DNA of 64,000 nucleotides from Paenibacillus silviterrae (GTDB lineage Bacteria > Bacillota > Bacilli > Paenibacillales > NBRC-103111). Below are positions 46,788-55,398 of the stretch, piece by piece. The notes under the pieces were generated by a model. It had not been told where the DNA came from. It saw nothing but the letters and a program-made list of their open reading frames with translations, and did no database searches. The stretch covers positions 186,001 to 250,000 of the forward strand of contig NZ_JASKUT010000002.1 in NCBI RefSeq assembly GCF_030167925.1. The letters run 5' to 3'. The translations under genes were made by a program, and so were the position numbers. Position 1 is the first letter of the stretch; each line of letters begins with the position of its first letter.

Positions 46788-47608
46788 AGCTAGCTAAGAA
46801 AACGTTATTCCATGTCGTCATGACCGCTTTTTGCTTCGTTTGGATTTATCCGTTCTTATGGATGGTTTCGGCTTCTTTCAAAACGCAAAACGAATTTTTT
46901 GCCAACGGCTTAAGTCTGATTCCTGAAAGCCCCAGTGTAGAAAATTTGATTCGCGCATGGAATGAAGCGAATTTCGAACGTTATTTTATTAACAGCGTCG
47001 CGCTATCCGGCAGTACGATTCTTATCGTGCTTCTCGCGACGGCCACATGCGGTTACGTTTTGGGACGATATACTTTCAGGGGCAAGAAGCTCGTCATGGC
47101 CCTGCTGATTGCCAGCATGTTCGTGCCGATGGAGTTTGCCATCATTCCAATCTATGATTTGATTAAAGGTATGGGGCTATTAAACAGCTTGTGGGGAGTG
47201 ATCCTTGCGGAGGCCGGTGGGACACATATTATTTTCATCCTGCTGTTCGCCACCTTCTTCGGTCAAATTCCGAAGGACCTGGAAGAAGCCTCCATCATGG
47301 ACGGCTGCGGTTTTTTCAGAACCTTCGTTACGATTATGCTGCCCCTCTCCAAGCCGATCGTCGGAAGCGTCACCATTATGCAGTTTATCTGGTCGTGGAA
47401 CTCCTTCATGGTTCCGCTCATTTTGACGCTGAGCGAGCCGGACTTGCGTCCGCTTGCCGTCGGATTGTATGCACTCAGAGGCGAGAACGTCGTTGACTGG
47501 ACGGGAATCGCCGCCGGGGGGACTATTGCCATCCTACCTATCGTTATCGTATTTTTGTTTCTGCAGCGCTATTTTGTCGATGGCATCGCCGGAGCCGTGA
47601 AAGGCTAG
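46784..47608 (+). CDS. Carbohydrate ABC importer permease, MsmG/UgpE-like, importer E
   Basis: 274-residue CUT1 membrane subunit overlapping the first permease by ATGA. First membrane segment near VVMTAFCFVWIYPFLWMV. The EAA loop at about residue 168 reads EASIMDGCGFFRTF, with serine replacing the second alanine. C-terminus RYFVDGIAGAVKG. The sulfatase gene follows 53 bp later in the same direction, so it is likely in the same operon. Confidence 0.94.
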   Translation: MKLAKKTLFHVVMTAFCFVWIYPFLWMVSASFKTQNEFFANGLSLIPESPSVENLIRAWNEANFERYFINSVALSGSTILIVLLATATCGYVLGRYTFRGKKLVMALLIASMFVPMEFAIIPIYDLIKGMGLLNSLWGVILAEAGGTHIIFILLFATFFGQIPKDLEEASIMDGCGFFRTFVTIMLPLSKPIVGSVTIMQFIWSWNSFMVPLILTLSEPDLRPLAVGLYALRGENVVDWTGIAAGGTIAILPIVIVFLFLQRYFVDGIAGAVKG

Positions 47609-47661
47609 ATTCCAAGACTGAGCAGGTACTTAACCCCACATATAAGGCAGGTTTAACAAAG

Positions 47662-49053
47662 ATGAGAATCATTTATCTGGATCTGGACTCCTTGAGGCCG
47701 GACCATCTGGGCTGTTACGGGTATCACCGCAATACCTCGCCTCATATTGACCGTATTGCGGAGGAAAGCGTGCGGTTCACAAACTATTATTGCTCGGACG
47801 CTCCTTGCATGCCGTCGAGAACAGCATTGATGTCCGGCAAATTCGGTATTCATAACGGCGTTGTCGGTCACGGTGGCACCGCTGCGGATATGAGGCGTGA
47901 AGGGGTAAGCCGGGGCTTCAGCGATCGGCTAGGAAGGGAAAGCTTGCCTGCCGTCCTCCAGTCCATCGGCTATAAGACAGCCTCTATCAGCACCTTTGCC
48001 GAACGTCATTCCGTTTGGACGTTCAACGCCGGATTTAACGAAATTTTCAATAACGGCCAACGAGGCCACGAAACGGCGGAGCAGGTGCTGCCTGTCGCCC
48101 TCAAGTGGCTGGAAGACAATGCCGGAGAAGAAAAGTGGTTCCTGCACTTAAACTTTTGGGACCCGCACACGCCTTACCGTACGCCGGAGGAGCTCGGCAA
48201 TCCGTTCGGGAACGACCCCATGCCGGCATGGCTTACGGAGGAGGTCTTCCAGCTCCACCTGCAAAAGAAAGGGCAGCATAGCATTGAAGACATGAATAAG
48301 CTAGCCAAATCCCATTATTACAAGCACCCGAGGCATGGCAAGGCCATTGTGGAGCATAACGATCTCCGTATGATCATCGACAATTACGACTGCGCGATCC
48401 GTTATTTGGACGATCACATCGGCCAGGTGATCCGCAAGCTGGAGGAGCTGGGATTATGGGAGGATACCGCAATCCTTATCAGCGCCGACCATGGGGAGAA
48501 TATGGGCGAGCTCGGCATTTACTCGGAGCATGGGACAGCGGACCAAGGCACCTGCCGCATCCCGATGATTATTCGTTGGCCGAATGGTGGATTAAAGGGA
48601 GCGGTAGATGACGGTCTGCACTACCAGCTGGATTTGGCTCCAACGCTGGCCAGCTTGCTGAATGCACCTGCACCGAATAGTTGGGATGGGGTCAGCTATG
48701 CTGACAGCCTCACCTCCGGGACGCCAACCGGTCGTGATTACCTGGTCGTCTCCCAATGCGCTCATGTTTGCCAACGAAGCGTTCGTTTCGAGGATTGGCT
48801 CTACATCCGGACGTTTCATGACGGGCATCACGGATTCCCCAAGGAAATGCTGTTTGATTTGAAGCATGACCCCTACGAGCAGCACAATTTGGCCGAAGAG
48901 CGGCGCGATATTTGCATGAGAGCCGTGTATTTGCTTAACGACTGGCATGACGATATGATGTCGACGATGCCGTATGATAACGACCCGTTGTGGACAGTGA
49001 TGAAAGAAGGCGGTCCCTTGCACGCAAAAGAGTATAAAACTTGGCAGGAGTAA
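47662..49053 (+). CDS. Type I (arylsulfatase-family) sulfatase, cytoplasmic
   Basis: 463-residue sulfatase with no signal peptide. The formylglycine signature is CMPSR, with C49 to be converted to formylglycine; metal-site aspartates are in YLDLDSLRPDHLG near the N-terminus. Later motifs HLNFWDPHTPY and ISADHGENMGE complete the alkaline-phosphatase-like active site. It would remove sulfate esters from an imported sugar. It is the last gene of the importer E operon and is followed by a strong terminator. The enzyme that makes formylglycine (FGE or anSME) is not in the window. The weak ribosome site is AAGGCAGG. Confidence 0.92.
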   Translation: MRIIYLDLDSLRPDHLGCYGYHRNTSPHIDRIAEESVRFTNYYCSDAPCMPSRTALMSGKFGIHNGVVGHGGTAADMRREGVSRGFSDRLGRESLPAVLQSIGYKTASISTFAERHSVWTFNAGFNEIFNNGQRGHETAEQVLPVALKWLEDNAGEEKWFLHLNFWDPHTPYRTPEELGNPFGNDPMPAWLTEEVFQLHLQKKGQHSIEDMNKLAKSHYYKHPRHGKAIVEHNDLRMIIDNYDCAIRYLDDHIGQVIRKLEELGLWEDTAILISADHGENMGELGIYSEHGTADQGTCRIPMIIRWPNGGLKGAVDDGLHYQLDLAPTLASLLNAPAPNSWDGVSYADSLTSGTPTGRDYLVVSQCAHVCQRSVRFEDWLYIRTFHDGHHGFPKEMLFDLKHDPYEQHNLAEERRDICMRAVYLLNDWHDDMMSTMPYDNDPLWTVMKEGGPLHAKEYKTWQE

Positions 49054-49061
49054 GAGGTGAA

Positions 49062-49105
49062 AAGTCGTGGTTTCTCTGCAACTAAGAGGAATTGCGGCTT
49101 TTTTA
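49062..49105 (+). terminator. Rho-independent terminator of importer E/sulfatase operon
   Basis: AAGTCG plus TTTCTCT pairs with AGAGGAA plus CGGCTT around a 7-nt loop, with a small internal loop, followed by TTTTTTATT. It lies just after the sulfatase stop. Confidence 0.9.
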
Positions 49106-49150
49106 TTATGAGAACTCAACGTTCCAAGGGAAAGGGGTAACACAATCAAA

Positions 49151-51394
49151 ATGCGTAAGCGATGGAAAATGCCGCTTTTCTACCGGTACTTATTATCCTA
49201 TGTTCTCGTTCTAGGGATTCCAATCCTCGTCATCGGGTTAACTTTATATTCGCATATCGTCAACTTAATGAGAGAGCAGGCATTTGAAGCGAACCGCAAG
49301 GTGTTAACTCAGGTTAGCGATATTGTAGATTCTAAATTTCGGGAATTTATGAATATCGCAGGTACAATATCGAACTCCTCGGATTTCAGCACGAAGCCAC
49401 CGCAAAACCCTTATGAGATTTCAATGGTGCGTAAACGTTTGAATTACGAAATCGGCAATAATTTCATTAGAGAGCTGTTGTTCTATCCTCACGGCGGAAC
49501 GTATATTTTCTCCAATTCCAGTAGTTATACGCTGCCGTTCTTTCATCAGATTTTCCGCTTTGAGGAGTGGCAGGAGACCGATTTTGAGCGAACGATCGGC
49601 GACCTGAAGCATCCTACTTTGACATTGGCCACTAGGGATGAAGGTTCGGGAAGCTACACCAAGCAGTTTGTGTACATGGTGCCGATTCCCCTCAACAGTA
49701 TGAATCCGAAGGGAACCGCTCTTTTTACCGTAGACGAGAAATCCATTTTAGATTTATTCCAAGCGTTGATGAAATACCGTGACGGCAACACGTTCGTGAT
49801 AGACGGACAAGGAAGGATCTTGACCTCCCTACAGCCTATCGGGGCTAAGGACGTTGTCTTTATTGAGCGGATCCTTCGCTCTGACATGGAAGGTACCGAA
49901 ACGGTAAAAACGGATGGAAATATATATTACGTCTCGTACGCCAAATCGAGAACGATTGGCTTGACCTACGTTACTATCGTACCCGATAAGGAATTGATGC
50001 AGCCTGTCAATGAGATCAAGAACAAATCCGTTGTTTCAGCGGTGTTGATCCTGTTGTTTGGCGCCGTTTTCATATACTTTGGGATGCGTTTAAACTACAA
50101 ACCGCTGCTCAAGCTGATCCGTCACGGTGAAGCGCGATGGGGGTCCGCCATGCAGCATGCCCACGGCTTCGATAAAATCAAGGCGATTATGGAGTATGCC
50201 GAGCATATGCAATCCCGTTTGAACCGGCATGAGGAGCATGCGCAGCCGGCAATGCGGCAGCATCTGCTGTCCGGACTGTTAAAAGGCCGGTTTAAGACTA
50301 AGGAGGCCTTCCATGAAGCCGGGCAGACGGTCGGCCTCAAGCTGGGCCAATCCGCATACCAAGTAGTGATCCTTCATTATGATCCTCGTATAGAAGACGG
50401 GTCCGACTTCAGAGATCGGTTGTACTCCCGATTGCAAGAACGCATGCCTGATGATGCTGAGATCTATTTCGTAACCATGGTGGAAGACGGGAAAGAAGCA
50501 AGTATCATCTCGGTCGACCCTGCCGGGTTATGGTCAGAAGAAGCATGGTCCGATATCCGGCAATCGCTGGCGGCAGAGCTGAACGGACCCGTGACAATCG
50601 GGATAGGCAATGCTTACAGAGAGATCGGCGAGCTCTACAAATCGTTTATCGAAGCGTCCACGGCCATTCAATACTCCGCGGTCAAAGGCAAGAACCGGGT
50701 TATTATGTTTCACGAGGCTTCGGCTGCGAGAGTAGAGCAGGTCTGGTACCCCGCATCGGAAATGCAGGAACTCAAGGAAGCTCTGAAACGGAAGGAGTCC
50801 GCTGAGGTGATGCGCATAGCAGGGCTCTTGGTTGATAAAATTCGGGATAACAGCACGACCCTATTTATGGCGACTTACCTGTGTACGGATATTACGAATA
50901 TGGTCTGGAGAACGATGCAGGAAACCTGTGGCGGCAAATATCAATCCGGCCCGAAGCTGGATGTCATGGCACTCACGCAGCTGGGCAGCTTCGACGAGTA
51001 TGCGCAGGTAGTTATGGACGTTTGTTCGTTTGCGGCGGGTGAGTTTGAAAGTATTCATTCCCGTTCGGCGGAGCAAGAGCTGTACCAAAGCATGCTCGTA
51101 TATTTGGAGACTCACGCATTGGAATATCATTTCTCCGTTCAAGGAATGGCGGAATCGTTCTCATGGTCCGCTTCCCATATTCGCAGAGTATTTAAGGAAC
51201 GAAGCGGTGTCACGATTTCCGACCATGTGCATGAACTGCGAATCCATAAAGCGAAGCTGCTTTTAACGACAACAGATATGTCGCTGCAGGAAATCGTCGT
51301 AAAGATCGGATATTCGGATGTATCCAGCTTTATCCGAAAGTTTAAGCAGCATACCGGGGTGACGCCGCGTGATTACCGGAGAACGGGATTGTAG
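49151..51394 (+). CDS. Membrane-sensor AraC-family regulator (YesS/YtdP type)
   Basis: 747-residue one-component transmembrane regulator. First membrane segment ~13-35 (YLLSYVLVLGIPILVIGLTL), extracellular sensor, second segment ~293-315 (VLILLFGAVFIYFGMRL). A cytoplasmic middle region follows, then a C-terminal AraC double helix-turn-helix (FSVQGMAESFSWSASHIRRVFK, QEIVVKIGYSDVSSFIRKFK, ending VTPRDYRRT). No receiver domain. It lies 241 bp upstream of the binding protein of importer F in the same direction and is its likely activator. It is paralogous to the sensors at 1-1074 and 9238-11484. Confidence 0.93.
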   Translation: MRKRWKMPLFYRYLLSYVLVLGIPILVIGLTLYSHIVNLMREQAFEANRKVLTQVSDIVDSKFREFMNIAGTISNSSDFSTKPPQNPYEISMVRKRLNYEIGNNFIRELLFYPHGGTYIFSNSSSYTLPFFHQIFRFEEWQETDFERTIGDLKHPTLTLATRDEGSGSYTKQFVYMVPIPLNSMNPKGTALFTVDEKSILDLFQALMKYRDGNTFVIDGQGRILTSLQPIGAKDVVFIERILRSDMEGTETVKTDGNIYYVSYAKSRTIGLTYVTIVPDKELMQPVNEIKNKSVVSAVLILLFGAVFIYFGMRLNYKPLLKLIRHGEARWGSAMQHAHGFDKIKAIMEYAEHMQSRLNRHEEHAQPAMRQHLLSGLLKGRFKTKEAFHEAGQTVGLKLGQSAYQVVILHYDPRIEDGSDFRDRLYSRLQERMPDDAEIYFVTMVEDGKEASIISVDPAGLWSEEAWSDIRQSLAAELNGPVTIGIGNAYREIGELYKSFIEASTAIQYSAVKGKNRVIMFHEASAARVEQVWYPASEMQELKEALKRKESAEVMRIAGLLVDKIRDNSTTLFMATYLCTDITNMVWRTMQETCGGKYQSGPKLDVMALTQLGSFDEYAQVVMDVCSFAAGEFESIHSRSAEQELYQSMLVYLETHALEYHFSVQGMAESFSWSASHIRRVFKERSGVTISDHVHELRIHKAKLLLTTTDMSLQEIVVKIGYSDVSSFIRKFKQHTGVTPRDYRRTGL

Positions 51395-51467
51395 GGGCTT
51401 CATAAGTCAATCTGCCAATGAAATAAATATGGGCCAAATCAACAAAGACAATAGCCAAACAGATGAA

Positions 51468-51491
51468 AAGGGGGCGGAAATACTGCCCCTT
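51468..51491 (+). terminator. Possible terminator after the membrane AraC gene
   Basis: AAGGGGGC, 9-nt loop, GCCCCTT, with no proper U tract. Within the 241-bp gap before importer F a TTGAAT/TATAGT pair (51538-51564, 15-nt spacer) is a weak promoter candidate. Confidence 0.35.
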
Positions 51492-51635
51492 CCGGAGGGT
51501 TTTCCGTTTCGCATATTCATGTTGAATTGGCTGATTGTTGAATCCGGCGATGGATTGTTATAGTAAAACGGCCATGAGTGGTAGCGCTATCATTGGTGGC
51601 AAACAAAATCTACTGACAAAGGGAGAGTCACAGCA

Positions 51636-53255
51636 ATGAAGGTGAAAAAGTGGGGGATCGTATCACTGTCTGCGTTCCTTGCCGTATCTGCCGTGCTGGC
51701 AGGATGCGCGGAGGGGAACGGCGGCGAAGGGAAGTCCGGAGAGCCGAACGCAGCCCAAACCAGCAAGGAAGTCAGCTTTCCGCTGAAGGAGCAGATCAAG
51801 CTGCGGATGTTCGCTCAGAAAAACCCCGTAGTAAAAAAAGACTACAATGAAATGAAATTTTTCAAAGACATGGAACAGAAGTCGAACGTGAAGATCGAAT
51901 GGTCTTACGGGACGGCATCCGACACGGTAGAGAAAATGAATCTCTTGTTTGCCAGCAACGATCTTCCTGACGCCTTCTTCGGTCCGTATCTGATGGGTAC
52001 CAATGATATTGTCCGATACGGTTCGGAGGGGCAGATCATCCCGCTGGAGGGTATGATTGACAAATATGCGCCCAACATCAAGGCCTTATTCGAGAAAAGG
52101 CCGGAGTACAAGAAATACGTGACTGCGCCGGACGGACATATTTATACGATCCCGATGATCTCGGAAACGCTGGAGAATACGACGCCGGACACGATGTTTA
52201 TTAACAAGAAATGGCTTGACAAATTGAATTTGAAAATGCCGACAACAACCGATGAGCTTTATGAGGTGTTAAAGGCGTTCCGGGATCTGGACCCGAACGG
52301 CAACGGCAAGAAGGACGAGATTCCGTTCAGCGTGCTTGATATGAAAAATCCGATTCAAGGTCCTTTATCGCTTGCCGGCGCCTTCGGCAAATCATTCCCG
52401 AGCGGGAACGCCTCCTTCTTCCATGTAGAGAACGGGAAACTGACGTTCGCTCCGCTCCTGCCGGAAAATAAAGATTTCCTGATATATATGAATAAGCTTT
52501 ATAAGGAAAAGCTGCTGGATCCGGAGCTGTTTACTCAGAATGCGCAGGTGTACCAGGCGAAGCAGAAGAGTAATCCGTCCATCGTCGGCGTACATTTCGT
52601 ATGGTCCAACTCTGCGATCTTCGGCAGTGCGACGACCGACTACGTTGCCGTGCCGCCGCTCAAGGGACCGGGCGGCAAAGCGGGCTGGAACCGGCAGGGT
52701 CCGAATAACACCCCGCATGGCTTCTCGATCACGAAGGAGAATAAACATCCGGAGGCTACTTTACAATGGTTCGATCTGATCTATGATCCGAAGACAAGTA
52801 TGGAAGCGACTTGGGGGCCGTTCGGCATTAATCTGAAGGAAGAAAACGGAATGTTCGAAATTCTGAAGGCGGAGGGCATGTCTGATCTCGATTTCCGCTA
52901 TTCCGAGAGTCCAGGTGCTCAAGCGCCGGGAGCCGTACTGAAGGAAACCTTTGATAAGATGAAGCAGAACGAAGGAGGCAAGGAGAAGGCGGATTACATC
53001 AAAATGTATCAGCCTTTCCAGCCGAAAGAAATTTTCCCGCGCGATGTCATGCTTAACAAGGAAGATGCGGAAAAGGCTAAACAATTCGCCGTAGATGTTA
53101 CGCAAGCCAAAGGCTACTTGGATCAAGCCCTTGCTAAAATTATTTCCAGCGATAACCCGGAGGGGGAATGGAAGGCGATGGCGGAGCAGCTGAAAAAGTA
53201 TGGGATCGATCAATATACCCAAATGATGCAGAGCTACTACGACAAATTAAAATAA
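51636..53255 (+). CDS. Extracellular solute-binding lipoprotein, LplA/YtcQ-like, importer F
   Basis: 539-residue binding lipoprotein; ATG after AAAGGGAGAG. Lipobox LAGC, cysteine at residue 24. It contains the DPNGNGKKDEIPF calcium-loop-like motif shared with the SBPs at 3083 and 15256. Here the binding protein precedes its permeases, whereas in operons A and B it follows them. A strong hairpin separates it from the first permease. The ligand is unknown; the downstream beta-helix protein and fucosidases suggest a complex fucosylated glycan. Confidence 0.93.
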   Translation: MKVKKWGIVSLSAFLAVSAVLAGCAEGNGGEGKSGEPNAAQTSKEVSFPLKEQIKLRMFAQKNPVVKKDYNEMKFFKDMEQKSNVKIEWSYGTASDTVEKMNLLFASNDLPDAFFGPYLMGTNDIVRYGSEGQIIPLEGMIDKYAPNIKALFEKRPEYKKYVTAPDGHIYTIPMISETLENTTPDTMFINKKWLDKLNLKMPTTTDELYEVLKAFRDLDPNGNGKKDEIPFSVLDMKNPIQGPLSLAGAFGKSFPSGNASFFHVENGKLTFAPLLPENKDFLIYMNKLYKEKLLDPELFTQNAQVYQAKQKSNPSIVGVHFVWSNSAIFGSATTDYVAVPPLKGPGGKAGWNRQGPNNTPHGFSITKENKHPEATLQWFDLIYDPKTSMEATWGPFGINLKEENGMFEILKAEGMSDLDFRYSESPGAQAPGAVLKETFDKMKQNEGGKEKADYIKMYQPFQPKEIFPRDVMLNKEDAEKAKQFAVDVTQAKGYLDQALAKIISSDNPEGEWKAMAEQLKKYGIDQYTQMMQSYYDKLK

Positions 53256-53266
53256 TATCAGTAACC

Positions 53267-53309
53267 GGGCAGGGCACACCGGAGATCTCGTCGTTCGGGG
53301 TGCCCGCCC
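53267..53309 (+). promoter_or_regulatory. Strong intra-operon hairpin after the binding-protein gene
   Basis: GGGC, GGGCAC and CCG pair with CGG, GTGCCC and GCCC: 13 pairs with one bulged A and one A-G mismatch, 14-nt loop, no U tract. It lies between the binding-protein stop and the permease start, where a stabilising or partly terminating structure would raise binding-protein over permease levels. Confidence 0.65.
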
Positions 53310-53360
53310 GTATCTTCCGGCCGGTAATGTAAACAGCCGTATCATGAAGGAGGTAGCAGC

Positions 53361-54320
53361 ATGTCCGCTGAAATCGGTCATACCAAGGCAAGCAGTGTGC
53401 GGACGGGATGGAAGGCTAGGAATCGAACCTTTGTCAAGATCGCTCAAAACTATCAGTTGTATCTTTTGTTTTTTCCGACGCTATTGTATTTCGTCATTTT
53501 TCAGTACGGACCTATGTACGGATTGCAAATTGCCTTTAAAAACTTTAGTCCAAGCAAAGGCATCTGGAATAGTCCTTGGGTTGGGCTACAGCATTTTGAA
53601 AGATTTTTCGATTCGGCCCAGTTTATAATCACACTGAAAAATACGCTGTTGATATCGTTATACGAGCTTGTGCTTTTTCCCATTCCTGTCCTTCTTGCCT
53701 TGCTGATGAATCAGCTATTAAGTCAGAAATATAAGCGGGTCGTACAAACGATCGTGTATGCTCCGCATTTTATATCGATGGTCGTGCTTGTCGGTATGCT
53801 GTATTTGTTCTTGAATCCGCGCAACGGCTTGATCAACCAAGGGCTGGTTGCCTTGGGGCTGGACACGGTCCATTTTATGGCTGACGCGGTTTGGTTCAAA
53901 TCCATCTTTGTTTGGTCCAATGTGTGGCAGAATGCGGGATGGGGCACGATCATCTACTTGGCTGCATTGACTTCGATTAATCCGGAGCTGCATGAAGCGG
54001 CGATTATGGACGGAGCGAGCAAGCTTCAGCGGATTTTACACATCGACATTCCCGGTATTATGCCCACCGTTATGATTCTGCTCATACTGAATATGGGTTC
54101 TTTCATGACCGTTGGTTTCGAGAAGGCTTACTTGATGCAGAATCCAATGAACGCCCAGGCCTCGGAAATTATTCAAACCTATGTGTACAAAACCGGGCTT
54201 GTCGGAGCGCAATTCGGCTATTCCGCGGCTATCGGATTATTTAATAATGTTACGAATTTTATTATTCTGATCGCTATGAATTCTTTAGCTAAAAGGCTGA
54301 AGCAAGCGAGCTTGTGGTAG
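53361..54320 (+). CDS. Carbohydrate ABC importer permease, LplB/MalF-like, importer F
   Basis: 319-residue CUT1 membrane subunit, ATG after AAGGAGG. First membrane segment near YQLYLLFFPTLLYFVIFQYGP; EAA loop at about residue 212 (EAAIMDGASKLQR); C-terminus LAKRLKQASLW. Very similar to the permease at 1185, implying duplication of the whole importer module. Confidence 0.94.
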   Translation: MSAEIGHTKASSVRTGWKARNRTFVKIAQNYQLYLLFFPTLLYFVIFQYGPMYGLQIAFKNFSPSKGIWNSPWVGLQHFERFFDSAQFIITLKNTLLISLYELVLFPIPVLLALLMNQLLSQKYKRVVQTIVYAPHFISMVVLVGMLYLFLNPRNGLINQGLVALGLDTVHFMADAVWFKSIFVWSNVWQNAGWGTIIYLAALTSINPELHEAAIMDGASKLQRILHIDIPGIMPTVMILLILNMGSFMTVGFEKAYLMQNPMNAQASEIIQTYVYKTGLVGAQFGYSAAIGLFNNVTNFIILIAMNSLAKRLKQASLW

Positions 54321-54329
54321 GGGGATACA

Positions 54330-55223
54330 ATGAATCAGATTTGGAACCGAAGCAGAGGCGATAAGCTGTTCGATTGGATGAACAATCTTTTTTTCGTCGT
54401 AGTCTCCCTGGTGATCCTATACCCTCTTTACTTTATGGTTATCTCCTCCTTCAGCGACCCCGATGCCGTCAATTCAGGGTTAACGTTTTTCCTCCCGCAG
54501 GAGATTACCTTTGAAGGCTACAAACGGATATTCACCGACCCTAGGATTATGTTGGGTTATAAGAATTCGCTTATTTACACGCTAGCGGCCATGATTGTGA
54601 AGACGGCGATGACCATTACAGCCGGGTATGTTTTATCACGCAAAGACTTGGTTGGCAGAAACTTCTTCATGATGATCATTATCTTCACAATGTTTTTCCA
54701 AGGCGGCTTGATTCCGACTTATTTACTAGTAAAGGATCTCGGTATGCTGAATACCATGTGGGCACTCATCATTCCGGGTGCGGTAAGTGTTTACTTACTT
54801 ATCATCGTTAGAACCTTTTTCCAACAGACGATTCCCGACGAGCTCTTCGAAGCGGCTTCGATCGATGGCTGCAGCAACATCAAGTTTTTTACCGGCATCG
54901 TCTTACCGCTTTCGATGCCAATCATTGCGGTTATCGCTCTATTCAGCGCCGTGCAGGAGTGGAACGGCTATTTCCAAGCGCTTATCTATCTTCGCGACCA
55001 GAAGCTGTTCCCGCTGCAAATGATTCTGCGGGACATCCTGATTCAGAACGAAGCCCAGGATTCGATGCTGGAGGTCTCCATGGAGGCGCTGCAGCGTCAG
55101 AAGGCGGCGGAGCAAATCAAATACGGCGTCATTATCGTTGCATCCGTACCTATGCTTATACTGTACCCGTTCTTGCAGAAGTATTTTGTCAAAGGAGTTA
55201 TGATTGGTTCAGTAAAGGGTTAA
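54330..55223 (+). CDS. Carbohydrate ABC importer permease, LplC/MalG-like, importer F
   Basis: 297-residue CUT1 membrane subunit starting 9 bp after the first permease; ribosome site TAGGGGG. First membrane segment near LVILYPLYFMVISSFS; EAA loop at about residue 174 (EAASIDGCSNIKFF); C-terminus KYFVKGVMIGSVKG. It completes importer F, which has no ATPase gene. The beta-helix gene follows 175 bp later. Confidence 0.94.
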   Translation: MNQIWNRSRGDKLFDWMNNLFFVVVSLVILYPLYFMVISSFSDPDAVNSGLTFFLPQEITFEGYKRIFTDPRIMLGYKNSLIYTLAAMIVKTAMTITAGYVLSRKDLVGRNFFMMIIIFTMFFQGGLIPTYLLVKDLGMLNTMWALIIPGAVSVYLLIIVRTFFQQTIPDELFEAASIDGCSNIKFFTGIVLPLSMPIIAVIALFSAVQEWNGYFQALIYLRDQKLFPLQMILRDILIQNEAQDSMLEVSMEALQRQKAAEQIKYGVIIVASVPMLILYPFLQKYFVKGVMIGSVKG

Positions 55224-55398
55224 GGTTACACAGGAGAGCCGTGGAGAGGATTCACGGCTTCCTCCCATCGGGAAATGTAAGCGTTGTCTTGTGTCGGGAA
55301 AGGGGGTGGTGCCGCAGAAAAGGCCATAGGATGAAAGAAATGTTAACAAGATGTTCTGACGATGCTGCGACAAGAACAAATTCGAAGGAGGCAAAGTT

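Noticed and set aside
55238-55258. Hairpin GCCGTG/CACGGC after importer F
   Set aside because: Only six firm pairs and no U tract; not enough to call a terminator or attenuator.
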